Assembly (NCBI GenBank): GCA_050008575.1 | Contig: JBEKMJ010000007.1 | Span: 106,116-170,115 of the forward strand | Direction of reading: 5' to 3' | DNA: 64,000 bases | DNA from: Bog-159 sp050008575 | GTDB lineage: Bacteria; Acidobacteriota; Terriglobia; Bryobacterales; Bryobacteraceae | In this document: piece by piece, positions 1 through 8,242 of the stretch | Numbering within the stretch: position 1 is the first letter of the stretch | Layout of the letters: every line of letters starts with the position of its first letter | Notes under the pieces: model-generated | Databases searched by the model: none | Seen by the model: only the letters and a program-made list of their open reading frames with translations | Told to the model about the DNA's origin: nothing | Position numbers and translations under genes: made by a program

Positions 1-209
1 GCGCCGCCCAGAAAACCATCCAGCAGGATCTGAAGGCCGAGCCGCAATACTTGGTGGATACTTCGGAGTTCCACGATGCGCGCGCGCGCCTGATCCTGCT
101 GGGCAACCGCTTCAAACTGCGCGAGGATCCCGGCCGCCCGGTGTTGCGCACGCGGCCGTCGGCCAAAGTGGATCAAACCGCGCAGGTGGAAGCGAGCGCC
201 CCGCGCTGA
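1..209 (+). CDS. C-terminal fragment of an unknown protein, cut by the window edge
   Basis: An open frame read from position 3 runs 68 codons to TGA at 207-209 and is cut at the left edge. The visible residues are charged and soluble, with a segment 'FHDARARLILLGNRFKL' and a Pro/Arg/Ala-rich tail. No domain, catalytic motif or membrane segment is recognised, so no function is offered. Codon composition resembles neighbouring real genes (GC-rich third positions). A palindromic repeat element begins about 20 bp after the stop. The reading frame could be wrong because only the tail is visible. Confidence 0.5.
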   Translation, partial: AAQKTIQQDLKAEPQYLVDTSEFHDARARLILLGNRFKLREDPGRPVLRTRPSAKVDQTAQVEASAPR

Positions 210-230
210 AGCGATGAAGTCCCTGTGGGG

Positions 231-370
231 AGTGGGGCAGGCTCGTAGCCCCGCTCTTAGAGGCGAGCGCAGCTCGCCTGATCCGGCTGACTGAGTTTTC
301 GTCGTCTTTGGTGGTCTGCCGCACCATGACGACAGGCCTTAGGCCCAGGCTCGCAGCCCGCGGCCGGCCG
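231..370. repeat. modular palindromic intergenic element (locus 1)
   Basis: This stretch contains the module 'GTGGGGCAGGCTCGTAGCC', then an inverted repeat built on GGCGAGC/GCTCGCC (about 261-279), and a second copy of 'CAGGCTCGCAGCC' near 345-358. The same modules recur at about 15 places in the window. No convincing gene lies between 210 and 449. Confidence 0.75.
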
Positions 371-449
371 TCTTTTTTGCGAGCTGACCTGCGCCGAAGC
401 GCTGACGTGGGCCTCCGAGTAGGCGGGCGAGATTTGAGCGCTGTTAGGG

Positions 450-827
450 TCATTTCGGAGCAGGGCACGGGCCTGCCCGCCCGGACACCAGCGTGTTTTC
501 CATCGCAGTAATCAGCCACTGTGAGTTTTCCTGGACAAGTACAACAGTTGCGAAAGTATTTCGTTTGTCTTGCCCAAAAGTGATCTCCGTGGCAACTTCT
601 GCCACAGCGACATCGGGACGGGCAAATCTTACGTGAATAGGCTTCCAAACCAGATGGCTGTCGCCGTAGACGCCTTCGCGGATTTTGACGTGGTGTGCCA
701 CAATTTCGTCACGTCCCTTGAGGTACGTCCCACTGAGAACGACAAACTCGGCATCGCTGGTAAATAGCTTTCCGAACGATGTCCGCATCTCATTCCGATT
801 CCAGCTAGTTGCGCGCGCGGGATACAA
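450..827 (-). pseudogene. truncated SnoaL-like / SgcJ-EcaC family (NTF2 fold) protein
   Basis: The 125-residue reading matches the SgcJ/EcaC-type NTF2-like family: 'SWNRNEM' helix, 'LFTSDAEFVVLSG', 'VRFARPDVAVAEV' and a terminal 'QWLITAMENTLV'. Members are usually about 140-160 residues and often exported; here the first helix and any signal peptide are absent. The only start is a TTG at 825-827, which lies in the promoter/leader of the divergent M13 peptidase gene (start 836). The last 12 codons run into a GGGCCTGCCCGCCC palindrome-rich segment. I infer a 5'-truncated remnant; a short functional protein from the TTG cannot be excluded. Confidence 0.6.
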
Positions 828-835
828 TCGGAAGC

Positions 836-2839
836 ATGTACACGCTTCGTTGCCTGCTCGTGGCGGCCGTCGCTACAATCGCTTTGCAAGCCGCCGACGC
901 TCCGTCCGCGTCCGGCGTCGATCTTAAGGCCATGGACACTACGGTGAATCCATGCCAGAACTTTTATCAATATGCCTGTGGCGCATGGCGGAGGAACAAT
1001 CCGGTTCCGGCCGATCAGTCGCGCTGGGGGCGGTTCAATGAACTGATTGAACGCAATCTGGCGATCGAGCGCGGCATCCTGGAAAAGGCGGGGAACTCGC
1101 AGATCGGCGATTTCTATGCCGCCTGCATGGACGAGCCGGCCATCGAGCGCAAGGGCATTCAGCCCATCGAGCCGCTGCTGAAACAAATCGACGCGCTGGC
1201 CTCGAAGCGGGAATTGGCGGATGAGATGGTACGGCTGCACCGGGCCGGCGTGCGCGCGCTGTTCAGCTTCCGGGTGAGCCCCGACGATAAGAAATCGGAC
1301 CAGGAGATCGCGCACGTGGACCAAGGCGGGCTGGGACTTCCTGACCGCGACTACTATCTGAAGACCGACGAGCGCTCCGTGAAATTGCGCAAGCAGTATG
1401 AAGACCACGTGCACGCCCTGTTTACGCTGCTGGCGAAGGCGCAGGACGCCAGCGGCGCCGATCCCGAGGCCGAAACGCGCGCGGTGATGGAGATGGAAAC
1501 GGCGCTGGCGAACGCGTCCATGGATCGCGTGGCGCGGCGGGATCCCGACAAGACCTATCACAAAATGACGGTGGACGAACTGGCGCTGCTGACGCCCGCT
1601 TTCGAATGGAAGCAATACCTGGCGGCGATCGGCATTCCGCCGGTGGAATCGCTGAACGTGCGCGCGCCCGATTTCGTGAAGGCGCTGGATGCGGCGATCG
1701 CCAACACCAGCCTGGGGGATCTGAAAACATATCTGCGGTGGCATGTTCTGGCATCCCACGCGGACATGTTATCGCGGGCGTTCGAGGAGGAGGACTTCCG
1801 CTTCAACGAGCACATTCTGCGCGGCACCCAGGAAATGCCGGCGCGCTGGAAGCGTTGCGTACGGGCCACGGACCGCGGTTTGGGAGAGGCGCTGGGCCAG
1901 GAGTTCGTGAAGGCGGCGTTCAACGGCGCCAGCAAAGAGAAAGCCTTGCAGCTTGTGGGCGAGATCGAGATGGAGATGCGCAAGGACATCGACAACGCCG
2001 CTTGGATGACGCCCGCGACCAAGCAACAGGCGTTCGCGAAACTGCGCGCGGTGGCCAACAAGATCGGCTACCCGGAGAAATGGCGGGATTACAGCGGTGT
2101 GAAGGTGGCGCGGGACGATTATTTCGGGGACGTGCTGCGCGCGTACGACTTCGAGCAGCGGCGCAATTTCGCGAAAATCGGCAAGCCGGTGGATAAGTCG
2201 GAATGGGGCATGACGCCGCCCACGGTGAACGCCTACTATTCGCCCAATATGAATAACATCAATTTTCCGGCCGGTATTCTGCAGCCGCCTTTCTACAATC
2301 CGCAAGCCGGCGATGCGGTGAATTACGGCGGCATTGGCGCGGTGATCGGCCACGAGCTGACGCATGGATTCGACGATGAAGGGCGCAAATACGACGGCGC
2401 GGGCAACGTGCGCGACTGGTGGACGGCGGAGGATGCCAAGGCTTTCGAGGCGCGCGCCGAATGCATCGTGAAGGAGTACGACGGCTTCAGTCCGGCGGTG
2501 GACGTGCATTTGAAAGGGGATCTCACGCTGGGCGAAAATGCCGCGGATAACGGGGGCATCCACCTGGCGTATATGGCGCTGATGGACAGCTTGGCGAGTC
2601 ACATGGAAGGGAAGCAGGACGGCTTCACGCCGTCGCAGCAGTTCTTCCTGGGTTATGCGCAAATCTGGTGCCAGAACACGACCGAGGAGGCGGCGCGCGT
2701 GCTGGCGGCGACCGACCCGCACTCGCCCGGCGAGTTCCGCGCGAACGGAGTGCTGCAAAACATGCCGGAGTTCCGGGAGGCGTTCGCGTGCAAAGCAGGC
2801 GACGCGATGGTGTCGGCCGATCCCTGCCGGGTCTGGTAG
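836..2839 (+). CDS. M13 family zinc metallopeptidase (neprilysin/PepO-like), exported
   Basis: Predicted 667-residue endopeptidase acting on peptides outside the cytoplasm. The ATG at 836 gives a clean signal peptide (MYTLRCLLVAAVATIALQAA); an in-frame upstream codon at 809 would precede it and is less likely. The family N-terminal signature 'NPCQNFYQYACGAW' follows. The zinc site HELTH is at residues 506-510 within 'VIGHELTHGFDDEGR'; the third ligand is in 'GENAADNGG'. 'NAYYSPNMNNINFPAGIL' before the zinc site and the C-terminal 'FREAFACKAGDAMV' are typical of M13. Length is normal for bacterial PepO. A palindromic element follows 20 bp after the stop. Confidence 0.95.
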   Translation: MYTLRCLLVAAVATIALQAADAPSASGVDLKAMDTTVNPCQNFYQYACGAWRRNNPVPADQSRWGRFNELIERNLAIERGILEKAGNSQIGDFYAACMDEPAIERKGIQPIEPLLKQIDALASKRELADEMVRLHRAGVRALFSFRVSPDDKKSDQEIAHVDQGGLGLPDRDYYLKTDERSVKLRKQYEDHVHALFTLLAKAQDASGADPEAETRAVMEMETALANASMDRVARRDPDKTYHKMTVDELALLTPAFEWKQYLAAIGIPPVESLNVRAPDFVKALDAAIANTSLGDLKTYLRWHVLASHADMLSRAFEEEDFRFNEHILRGTQEMPARWKRCVRATDRGLGEALGQEFVKAAFNGASKEKALQLVGEIEMEMRKDIDNAAWMTPATKQQAFAKLRAVANKIGYPEKWRDYSGVKVARDDYFGDVLRAYDFEQRRNFAKIGKPVDKSEWGMTPPTVNAYYSPNMNNINFPAGILQPPFYNPQAGDAVNYGGIGAVIGHELTHGFDDEGRKYDGAGNVRDWWTAEDAKAFEARAECIVKEYDGFSPAVDVHLKGDLTLGENAADNGGIHLAYMALMDSLASHMEGKQDGFTPSQQFFLGYAQIWCQNTTEEAARVLAATDPHSPGEFRANGVLQNMPEFREAFACKAGDAMVSADPCRVW

Positions 2840-2859
2840 GTGGGGCGATTGGCCTTTTT

Positions 2860-3006
2860 GTGGGGCAGGCTCGCAGCCTGCGGCGGCCTCGTAGGCCGGC
2901 TTCTTGCAGGGCTTGGTAGCATAGGCTTTAGCCTGGGGAGGCGAGCTATGCTCGGCTGTGCCACCAAGTTGGCCTGAAAGGCCGGCCTGGCGGCGCATGG
3001 CGCCGC
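2860..3006. repeat. modular palindromic intergenic element (locus 2)
   Basis: Modules in order: CAGGCT-CGC-AGCCTG, GCGGCCTCGTAGGCC, 'GCATAGGCTTTAGCCTG', a GGCGAGC hairpin, GGCCTGAAAGGCC and finally GGCGGCGCATGGCGCCGCC. The end of the last module ('CGCCCTAC') contains the complement of the stop codon of the cytochrome gene at 3008-3010. Confidence 0.85.
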
Positions 3007-3007
3007 C

Positions 3008-3454
3008 CTACTTCGCCTGGATCTCTTCGATATACTTCATCAGGTTGAAGACACGCACGGTGCCCGCATCCGGATTCGGGCCCATGTGCCGGAAGAGGTC
3101 GCCCCACATGGGCATATCTTTCGACCCATGTGCGATGGGTCCCTGGTCTTCACCATTGATGATGTGCTGCACTTTGAGTTCGGGGAATTTGCCGCCATTA
3201 TTCTTGGAAATCTGGGTCAAATCCGAAGGCTGTGGTTTGAGCGCGGCGGCGGCGGGTCCATCGCCTTTGCCGGCCGTCCCATGGCAGACGGCGCAGTATT
3301 CCCGGAATAAATCCTTGCCCGCTACCGACTGGGTAGGGTGAACCGGTACCTTTTTCACGGTGGTGGGCGTCTGCTGTGCGTGGGCCGCGCCGATGCCAAA
3401 GCCGGTCGGCAACAGGCCAAGAATAAGACTTACGGATGCGATTAGGGACTTCAT
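3008..3454 (-). CDS. exported mono-heme c-type cytochrome
   Basis: A 148-residue protein starting at ATG 3452-3454 with signal peptide 'MKSLIASVSLILGLLPTGFG' ending at AHAQ. The heme site CAVCH lies in 'LFREYCAVCHGTAGKGDGP'; the distal Met ligand is probably in 'DMPMWGDLF'. The pattern 'GKDLFREYCAVCHG' is typical of small periplasmic class I cytochromes (cytochrome_CBB3/Cytochrom_C family) that carry electrons between membrane complexes. The open frame extends further upstream, but the signal peptide decides this start. It is monocistronic between two repeat-flanked genes. The redox partner cannot be told from context. Confidence 0.93.
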   Translation of the reverse strand: MKSLIASVSLILGLLPTGFGIGAAHAQQTPTTVKKVPVHPTQSVAGKDLFREYCAVCHGTAGKGDGPAAAALKPQPSDLTQISKNNGGKFPELKVQHIINGEDQGPIAHGSKDMPMWGDLFRHMGPNPDAGTVRVFNLMKYIEEIQAK

Positions 3455-3506
3455 GCCTACATGATATGTCAAATCGCGCCACAACGGAAGGGTATCGTGT
3501 TGGATT

Positions 3507-4661
3507 TTACGACGGCGGAGAAGCGGGCCCTGGAGGGCCCGCGCAAACCTGGACGTCTGCTCCACGGGCCACGCGCGAAATGCCGTGCACCAGTTTCCGG
3601 TAAGGCAGGCTTTCGAAGTCCTCGATGGGCAGCCATTCTCCGTCGCGCCAGCTCGAATAATACCAGCGCGCGAGCAATGCCAGGTACTCCTGGCGCTCGC
3701 GCATACCGAGTTGACGCATGGGGAGCGCGCCCAAGATATCCCGGAGCCTGCCATCGAGCGAAACCGGCTTGCCTTCCTGGATCTCGAAGCTCAGGCGCCG
3801 CGGCGCTTGCCAGTGCCCTTCCCGCACGATCCAAAGCTCCACGGCGCCGGGCGCGGCGGAGGGCGTGATGGCGATGCCGTGCAGCCTGCCGATATCGCGT
3901 GCCAGCTCGTCCCGCAGCTTGATGACCTCCTGCACTTTTTCGTAACGTTTGTGCTGCCGGGCGGCTTCTTCGAACATCGTCTCTTCGCTATAGCGGCCGC
4001 GCGCGCGCTCGATAGTGTCGAGCAGGGAGTGCCCGCCGGTCTTCAGGAACTCCTCCACGCGGCCGACTTCGTGCAGATATTCGTCGCGCCCGACCACCTG
4101 CTGGCACGGGCGCAGGCACATGCCCATCTCGCCATAGATGCAGCCGGGGTGTTCAGGGAAGGGGTGCAGATCTTCCTGGCAGCGGCGCATCTGGAACAGG
4201 TCGAGGAATTGGGATTCGAACCTCTCGGCCGATGCGCGGCTGCGGAACGGACCGCAATAAAGCGCGGGCGCGCGGCCCAGATGGGTGGTGAGTTGGCTGC
4301 GCGGAAACTCGTTGGTGAGCACCAGCTTGACGTAGGTGGGCATGCGCAGCTTCAGCAGGTCTAGGTAGGTCTTGGGGAAATGGCGGCGCGCCAGCTCATA
4401 CATCAAGATGGCGGATTCGAAGGCCGAGCCGGTCAGCGTGTACTCGATGCGCCGGACGGTGTGGCGAAGGTTGAGCAGGCGGGAGGGCTTTTCGCGCTCC
4501 TTGAGCAGGCGGAGCAGGCGGCGGCGCAGGAGAGCGGTTTTGGCGAGGTAAGGATCGCCTTCGCGCGGCCAGAGGAGGAAGACGGCGGGGTTGTTGGGGA
4601 CTTGCGCGATGGCTTCGTCGAGGCCGGTGAGATCTTCGGGAACCTCGATGGCAGTGGGCAC
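3507..4661 (-). CDS. UvrC N-terminal-half homologue (nucleotide excision repair endonuclease-like)
   Basis: This 384-residue protein resembles the N-terminal half of UvrC: a degenerate GIY-YIG region at residues ~20-100 ('NPAVFLLWPREGDPYLAKT' instead of the usual PGVY...YVGKA), the UvrC-type 'YCGPFRSRASAERF' and 'CIYGEMGMCLRPC' segments, and a UVR-like helix ('SEETMFEEAARQHKRYEKV'). The C-terminal RNase H-like nuclease and HhH domains of UvrC are missing, so it is closer in layout to Cho-type proteins, but the altered GIY-YIG makes cleavage uncertain. The last ~16 codons (VQVCAGPPGPASPPS) are encoded by a palindromic repeat element. It is divergent from the ATPase gene with a 49-bp gap. Confidence 0.8.
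   Translation of the reverse strand: MPTAIEVPEDLTGLDEAIAQVPNNPAVFLLWPREGDPYLAKTALLRRRLLRLLKEREKPSRLLNLRHTVRRIEYTLTGSAFESAILMYELARRHFPKTYLDLLKLRMPTYVKLVLTNEFPRSQLTTHLGRAPALYCGPFRSRASAERFESQFLDLFQMRRCQEDLHPFPEHPGCIYGEMGMCLRPCQQVVGRDEYLHEVGRVEEFLKTGGHSLLDTIERARGRYSEETMFEEAARQHKRYEKVQEVIKLRDELARDIGRLHGIAITPSAAPGAVELWIVREGHWQAPRRLSFEIQEGKPVSLDGRLRDILGALPMRQLGMRERQEYLALLARWYYSSWRDGEWLPIEDFESLPYRKLVHGISRVARGADVQVCAGPPGPASPPS
3522..3564. repeat. palindromic element inside the 3' end of the UvrC-like gene (locus 3)
   Basis: AGCGGGCCCTGGAGGGCCCGC followed by a degraded GACGT/ACGTC arm. It is the same arrangement as the 'bracketed' modules at 29 and 35 kb (GCGGGTCCTccAGGACCCGC, GACCTGGAGGTC). It is translated as the tail of the UvrC-like protein. 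Confidence 0.7.
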
Positions 4662-4710
4662 TCAGGCCCATTTTCGCATCCTGGGACCTGGTTGGACTAC
4701 AATCGAAGCG

Positions 4711-4770
4711 ATGGATGTTCTGCGCGCGCTTTACGGCCAGTTCGATCCGGCGCGGCCTCTGGAGGTGTAA
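4711..4770 (+). other. 19-codon leader reading frame, in frame with the ATPase and closed by TAA
   Basis: ATG at 4711 starts MDVLRALYGQFDPARPLEV, then TAA at 4768-4770. The same frame continues without interruption into the ATPase (ETDLYVNWQ...). The peptide reads like the natural N-terminus of the ATPase, so TAA looks like a nonsense mutation. A GGAGGT Shine-Dalgarno-like string (4761-4766) sits just before the stop and could alternatively support re-initiation at TTG 4780, making this a short upstream ORF. Confidence 0.6.
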
Positions 4771-4779
4771 GAGACGGAC

Positions 4780-6006
4780 TTGTATGTCAACTGGCAGGAG
4801 CAGAAATCGCTTGCGCCGGACGATATCAAGAAACTGCTGGCGCGAGGTATCGCCCGGTCTGAAATACCCGTGTGCCGAATGCTTACCGGCCATCGCGGCG
4901 TTGGGAAGACCACCGAACTGAAGCGGGTCAAGCAAAGGCTGGAAAGCAGCGAAACGGGACGTCCGTTGTTCGTCTCGTTCCTGGAAGTCGAGCAGTGGTT
5001 GGATTTGCAGGACGTGCAGGCGCCGGACATCATCTTTCATATGGTCCGCCAGCTTGTGGACGACCCGGATGCGGCCGGCTTCGGGCTGGGACGCGCGAAG
5101 CTCGATCAGTTCTTCAGCGAAGTCAAGGACCTACTGAATAGCGAGGTGGAGTTCCAAACCATCAAAGCTCCGGCGGGTATCGTTGAGTTCGGCTTACAGT
5201 TAAAGGACGTTCCGCGGGCGCGTCCCACTCTCAGAAAGTTGATCGAGGGCCATCTGCCCACGATCTACGATTTGATCAACAAAGTGGTTCTCGCCAAGGC
5301 GCGCGAGTGGCTGAAAGAGAAGGGTATCGCCGAAGATATTCTGGTGATTGTGGATGAACTTGATCGCATTCCCCAAAAAGTCATCGACCCGAAAGGGCTC
5401 ACGAATCAGCGAAACATCTTCCTGGACCACGCCGCTATCCTGCGTTCTCTGGATTGCCACGTTTTGTACACCGTTCCCATCGAACTGGCGTTTAGCGACG
5501 CGCACCTTCCCCTGAAGGCAGCTTACGCATGCGAGACCTTCCTTCTACCGTTGATTCCTGTTTCGCAGCGTGACGGCGGAGACTCCCGGGACGGCCTGCG
5601 CGCGCTCTGCCGGATCGTCCACCGACGCATTGACAAGACAGGGGCCACACCGCAGCAGGCTTTCGAAGACGAGGTCCTTGAGCGGCTCTGCCGGGTCTCA
5701 GGTGGTTACATTCGCAACCTTTTCATACTTTTGCGCTCGGCTATCGACCGCTGCGACCAATTGCCGATAACTCACGAGATAGCCGAACGTGCTATCCGGC
5801 GGCAGGCGAACGATCTCGCACTGTCCCTGCGTCCGAAGCAGCGCGAAGTATTGCGCGCCGTGCACCAGTCCAAGGCGGCCTACGGCGACGACCCGGAGCT
5901 TTGGAACCTGCTGCTGCGGAATCTAATGGCGCTGCCCTATGAAGACGAGTCCGGCGTTTGGTACGATTGGAACCCGCTGCTCGCGGCTGTTCCGGGGGGC
6001 GTATAA
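4780..6006 (+). CDS. P-loop ATPase of unknown role (AAA/KAP-like), first gene of an ATPase-TPR cassette
   Basis: From the TTG at 4780 the product is 408 residues. Walker A is at residues 37-44 (GHRGVGKT) and Walker B with acidic pair at ~188-195 ('LVIVDELD'). The remainder looks like an AAA-type module with a C-terminal winged-helix-like region ('RPKQREVLRAVHQSK'). There is no transmembrane segment or effector domain. It ends 1 bp before the start of the TPR gene at 6008, so the two are surely co-transcribed. The likely ancestral start is ATG 4711, from which an in-frame TAA separates it; P-loop and Walker B remain downstream of the stop. Function is not known; such ATPases next to TPR proteins suggest a signalling or conflict role, which is inference only. 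Confidence 0.75.
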   Translation: MYVNWQEQKSLAPDDIKKLLARGIARSEIPVCRMLTGHRGVGKTTELKRVKQRLESSETGRPLFVSFLEVEQWLDLQDVQAPDIIFHMVRQLVDDPDAAGFGLGRAKLDQFFSEVKDLLNSEVEFQTIKAPAGIVEFGLQLKDVPRARPTLRKLIEGHLPTIYDLINKVVLAKAREWLKEKGIAEDILVIVDELDRIPQKVIDPKGLTNQRNIFLDHAAILRSLDCHVLYTVPIELAFSDAHLPLKAAYACETFLLPLIPVSQRDGGDSRDGLRALCRIVHRRIDKTGATPQQAFEDEVLERLCRVSGGYIRNLFILLRSAIDRCDQLPITHEIAERAIRRQANDLALSLRPKQREVLRAVHQSKAAYGDDPELWNLLLRNLMALPYEDESGVWYDWNPLLAAVPGGV

Positions 6007-6007
6007 C

Positions 6008-8242
6008 ATGGCCACCATTTCCGCTCCTCTGACGCTATCGCCGGAGAATCGGGTAGAGTTCGCCGCACTGCGGCGAATGCTTGATTTGGCTACCGGATTC
6101 ACGCTTGCGTTCGTGCGCGTCAATCATACATCACTGCGCGACCGGCTGGTGGAGGAACTGTTGGCCCGGTTCCCGCAGAAGAGCATTCTTCGCCTAACTC
6201 TGCGACCGCCGATGGAGGATGGCACTGTAGTCCACGGCGTGGTGACGCAGCTTTTGGATGCAGTCGGCCGCGGTCAGCCAGATGTGATATTCGTGTTCGG
6301 GCTGGATGCGATGTTCGATCCCGCGGCGCGGGATTCGCCGGCTCTTGACATCTTGAATTTGAACCGCAGCTACTTGGCCAAGCGGTTCTCGTGCCCGGTC
6401 GTTTTCTGGACCGCCGAGTTCGGTATGCGGGAGCTAATGTCGCGCGCTCCGGATTTCTGGGCGATCCGCTCGGGCACGTACCATTTCGTGGGTGAGACTG
6501 AAGATGCCCGTTCGACGCTGGATCACCTGAGAGAGGGCTTCGACTGGAACCTGGGGCTACGCGAGAAGCACGAGCGCACCGAGATTCTTCAACACGTGCT
6601 CAAAGAGATCGAGAGCGTCGCCGAGCCCGACACGCCGGTGCTGGCAGCGGTTTTATACCAGCTCGGGCGGGCGTCCGAGTTTGAAGGGGCCACGGAGGGC
6701 GGCCGGGAGCACTTAGAGCGGGCGCTGGCGCTCTATCGGAGGATCGGAGACCGCCGAGGCGAAGCCTGTTGTTTCGGGAGCTTGGGCGATGTGGCGTGTA
6801 CGCAGGCCCGCTACGCCGAGGCAGAGCAACTCTACCAGCAGGCGCTGACTGGGTTCCGCCAGATCGGGGAGCAGGAGGGAGAAGCCACCTGTACCAAGGG
6901 CTTGGGCGACGTAGCGCGCATGCAAGACCATTACCCGGAGGCCGAACGGTTCTACAGGCAGGCGCTGCCCATCTACCGGCAAATCGGGCATCGCCTAGGC
7001 GAGGCCAACTGCACACAGAGCCTGGGCAATGTGGCACGCATGCGGGCACGCTACGTGGAAGCCGAGGCGTTCTACCGTCGGGCGCTTCCTATCCACCGAC
7101 AAATCGGGAACCGCGTTGGCGAAGGCGACTGCCTATGGAGCCTGGGCGACGTCGCGCTCCGGCAGTCCCGGCATGCGGATGCCGAGAACTTCCTCGAGCA
7201 GGCGCTGTCCGTTCACCGTCAACTTGGAAATCGGACAGGCGAGGCTCACTGTTTAATGAGCCTGGGAGGCCTCTCGCGTGTGCGAGACTGCTACGCGGAC
7301 GCAGCGAAGTTCTTCCAACAAGCGCTGCCCATCTTCCGACAGGTCGGTAATCGCTTGAGCGAGGCCAACTGCCTGCTGGACCTAGGCGATGTGGCGTTGC
7401 AGCAGACCCGCTTCGCGGAGGCCGGGAAGCTCTACCAGCAGGCGCTGCCCATTTACCGTCAGGTTGGTAGCCGCGTAGGCATAGGCAATTGCGCGTTGCG
7501 TCTGGGCGACGTGGCGCTCCAACAGGCCCGGTACACAGAGGCCGAGCAACTCTACCGGCAGGCGCTGACCATCTACTGCCAAATCGGGGATCGCGCGGGT
7601 GAAGCCACCTGCGTTCTAAGCCTGGGTCATGTAGCGGTCCAACTGGCCCGCGCCGGTGAAGCTGAAAGGCTCTACCAACAGGCGTTGCTCATCCTCCGCC
7701 AAATCGGGAATCGCGTGGGCGAGGCCGATTGCTTACAACGTCTGGGCGATGTGGCGGTGGTGCAATCCCGCTACGCGGAAGCCGAGAAGCTTTACCCGCA
7801 GGCGCTGTCCATTTTCCGTCAAATCGGGACTCGCTTCGGCGAGGCCAACTGCGTAAAGAGTCTGGGCGATGCTGCGCGCTTACAGGCCCGCTACGCGGAG
7901 GCCGAGACGTTTTACCAGCAGGCACTGCCCATCTACCGCCAAATCGGGCATCGCCTGGGCGAGGCCAACTGCCTACAAGGCTTGGGCGATGTGGCGCGGT
8001 CAGGGGACTACTACCCGGAAGCCGCGAAGCTCTACCAGCAGGCGCTCCCTATCTATCGCCAGATTGGGAGCCGCGTGGGCGAGGCGGGTTGCCTTTCTTC
8101 CATGGCCCGCCTGGCCGCGCTCCAGCACAACACGAAACTCGCCCGCGAAGCCTCCGATCTGGCTGCCGACATATACTCCAACATCGGCCTCACCGCCCAA
8201 GCGCAGCAAGTTCGCGACGAGTTCACTCAGTCACAGCCTTAG
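6008..8242 (+). CDS. large TPR protein with NTPase-like N-domain, partner of the ATPase
   Basis: A 744-residue protein beginning at ATG 6008 (MATISAPLTLS), one base after the upstream stop. Residues ~1-200 form an alpha/beta region with 'DVIFVFGLDAMF' but no Walker A, so it may be a degenerate STAND-like or ATPase-interaction domain. From about residue 225 there are at least 12 consecutive 40-residue kinesin-light-chain-type TPRs of the form 'YRQIGxRxGEANCLxxLGDVA...AEKLYQQAL'. The corresponding DNA repeats start near 6721, 6841, 6961 and so on to 8041, exactly 120 bp apart. The 3' end overlaps thrS (convergent) by 20 bp. Probable role: protein-interaction scaffold or sensor for the ATPase. 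Confidence 0.85.
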   Translation: MATISAPLTLSPENRVEFAALRRMLDLATGFTLAFVRVNHTSLRDRLVEELLARFPQKSILRLTLRPPMEDGTVVHGVVTQLLDAVGRGQPDVIFVFGLDAMFDPAARDSPALDILNLNRSYLAKRFSCPVVFWTAEFGMRELMSRAPDFWAIRSGTYHFVGETEDARSTLDHLREGFDWNLGLREKHERTEILQHVLKEIESVAEPDTPVLAAVLYQLGRASEFEGATEGGREHLERALALYRRIGDRRGEACCFGSLGDVACTQARYAEAEQLYQQALTGFRQIGEQEGEATCTKGLGDVARMQDHYPEAERFYRQALPIYRQIGHRLGEANCTQSLGNVARMRARYVEAEAFYRRALPIHRQIGNRVGEGDCLWSLGDVALRQSRHADAENFLEQALSVHRQLGNRTGEAHCLMSLGGLSRVRDCYADAAKFFQQALPIFRQVGNRLSEANCLLDLGDVALQQTRFAEAGKLYQQALPIYRQVGSRVGIGNCALRLGDVALQQARYTEAEQLYRQALTIYCQIGDRAGEATCVLSLGHVAVQLARAGEAERLYQQALLILRQIGNRVGEADCLQRLGDVAVVQSRYAEAEKLYPQALSIFRQIGTRFGEANCVKSLGDAARLQARYAEAETFYQQALPIYRQIGHRLGEANCLQGLGDVARSGDYYPEAAKLYQQALPIYRQIGSRVGEAGCLSSMARLAALQHNTKLAREASDLAADIYSNIGLTAQAQQVRDEFTQSQP

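Noticed and set aside
629..2998. Long minus-strand frames opposite the M13 peptidase gene
   Set aside because: No domain sense, His/Arg-rich translation typical of antisense of GC-rich genes.
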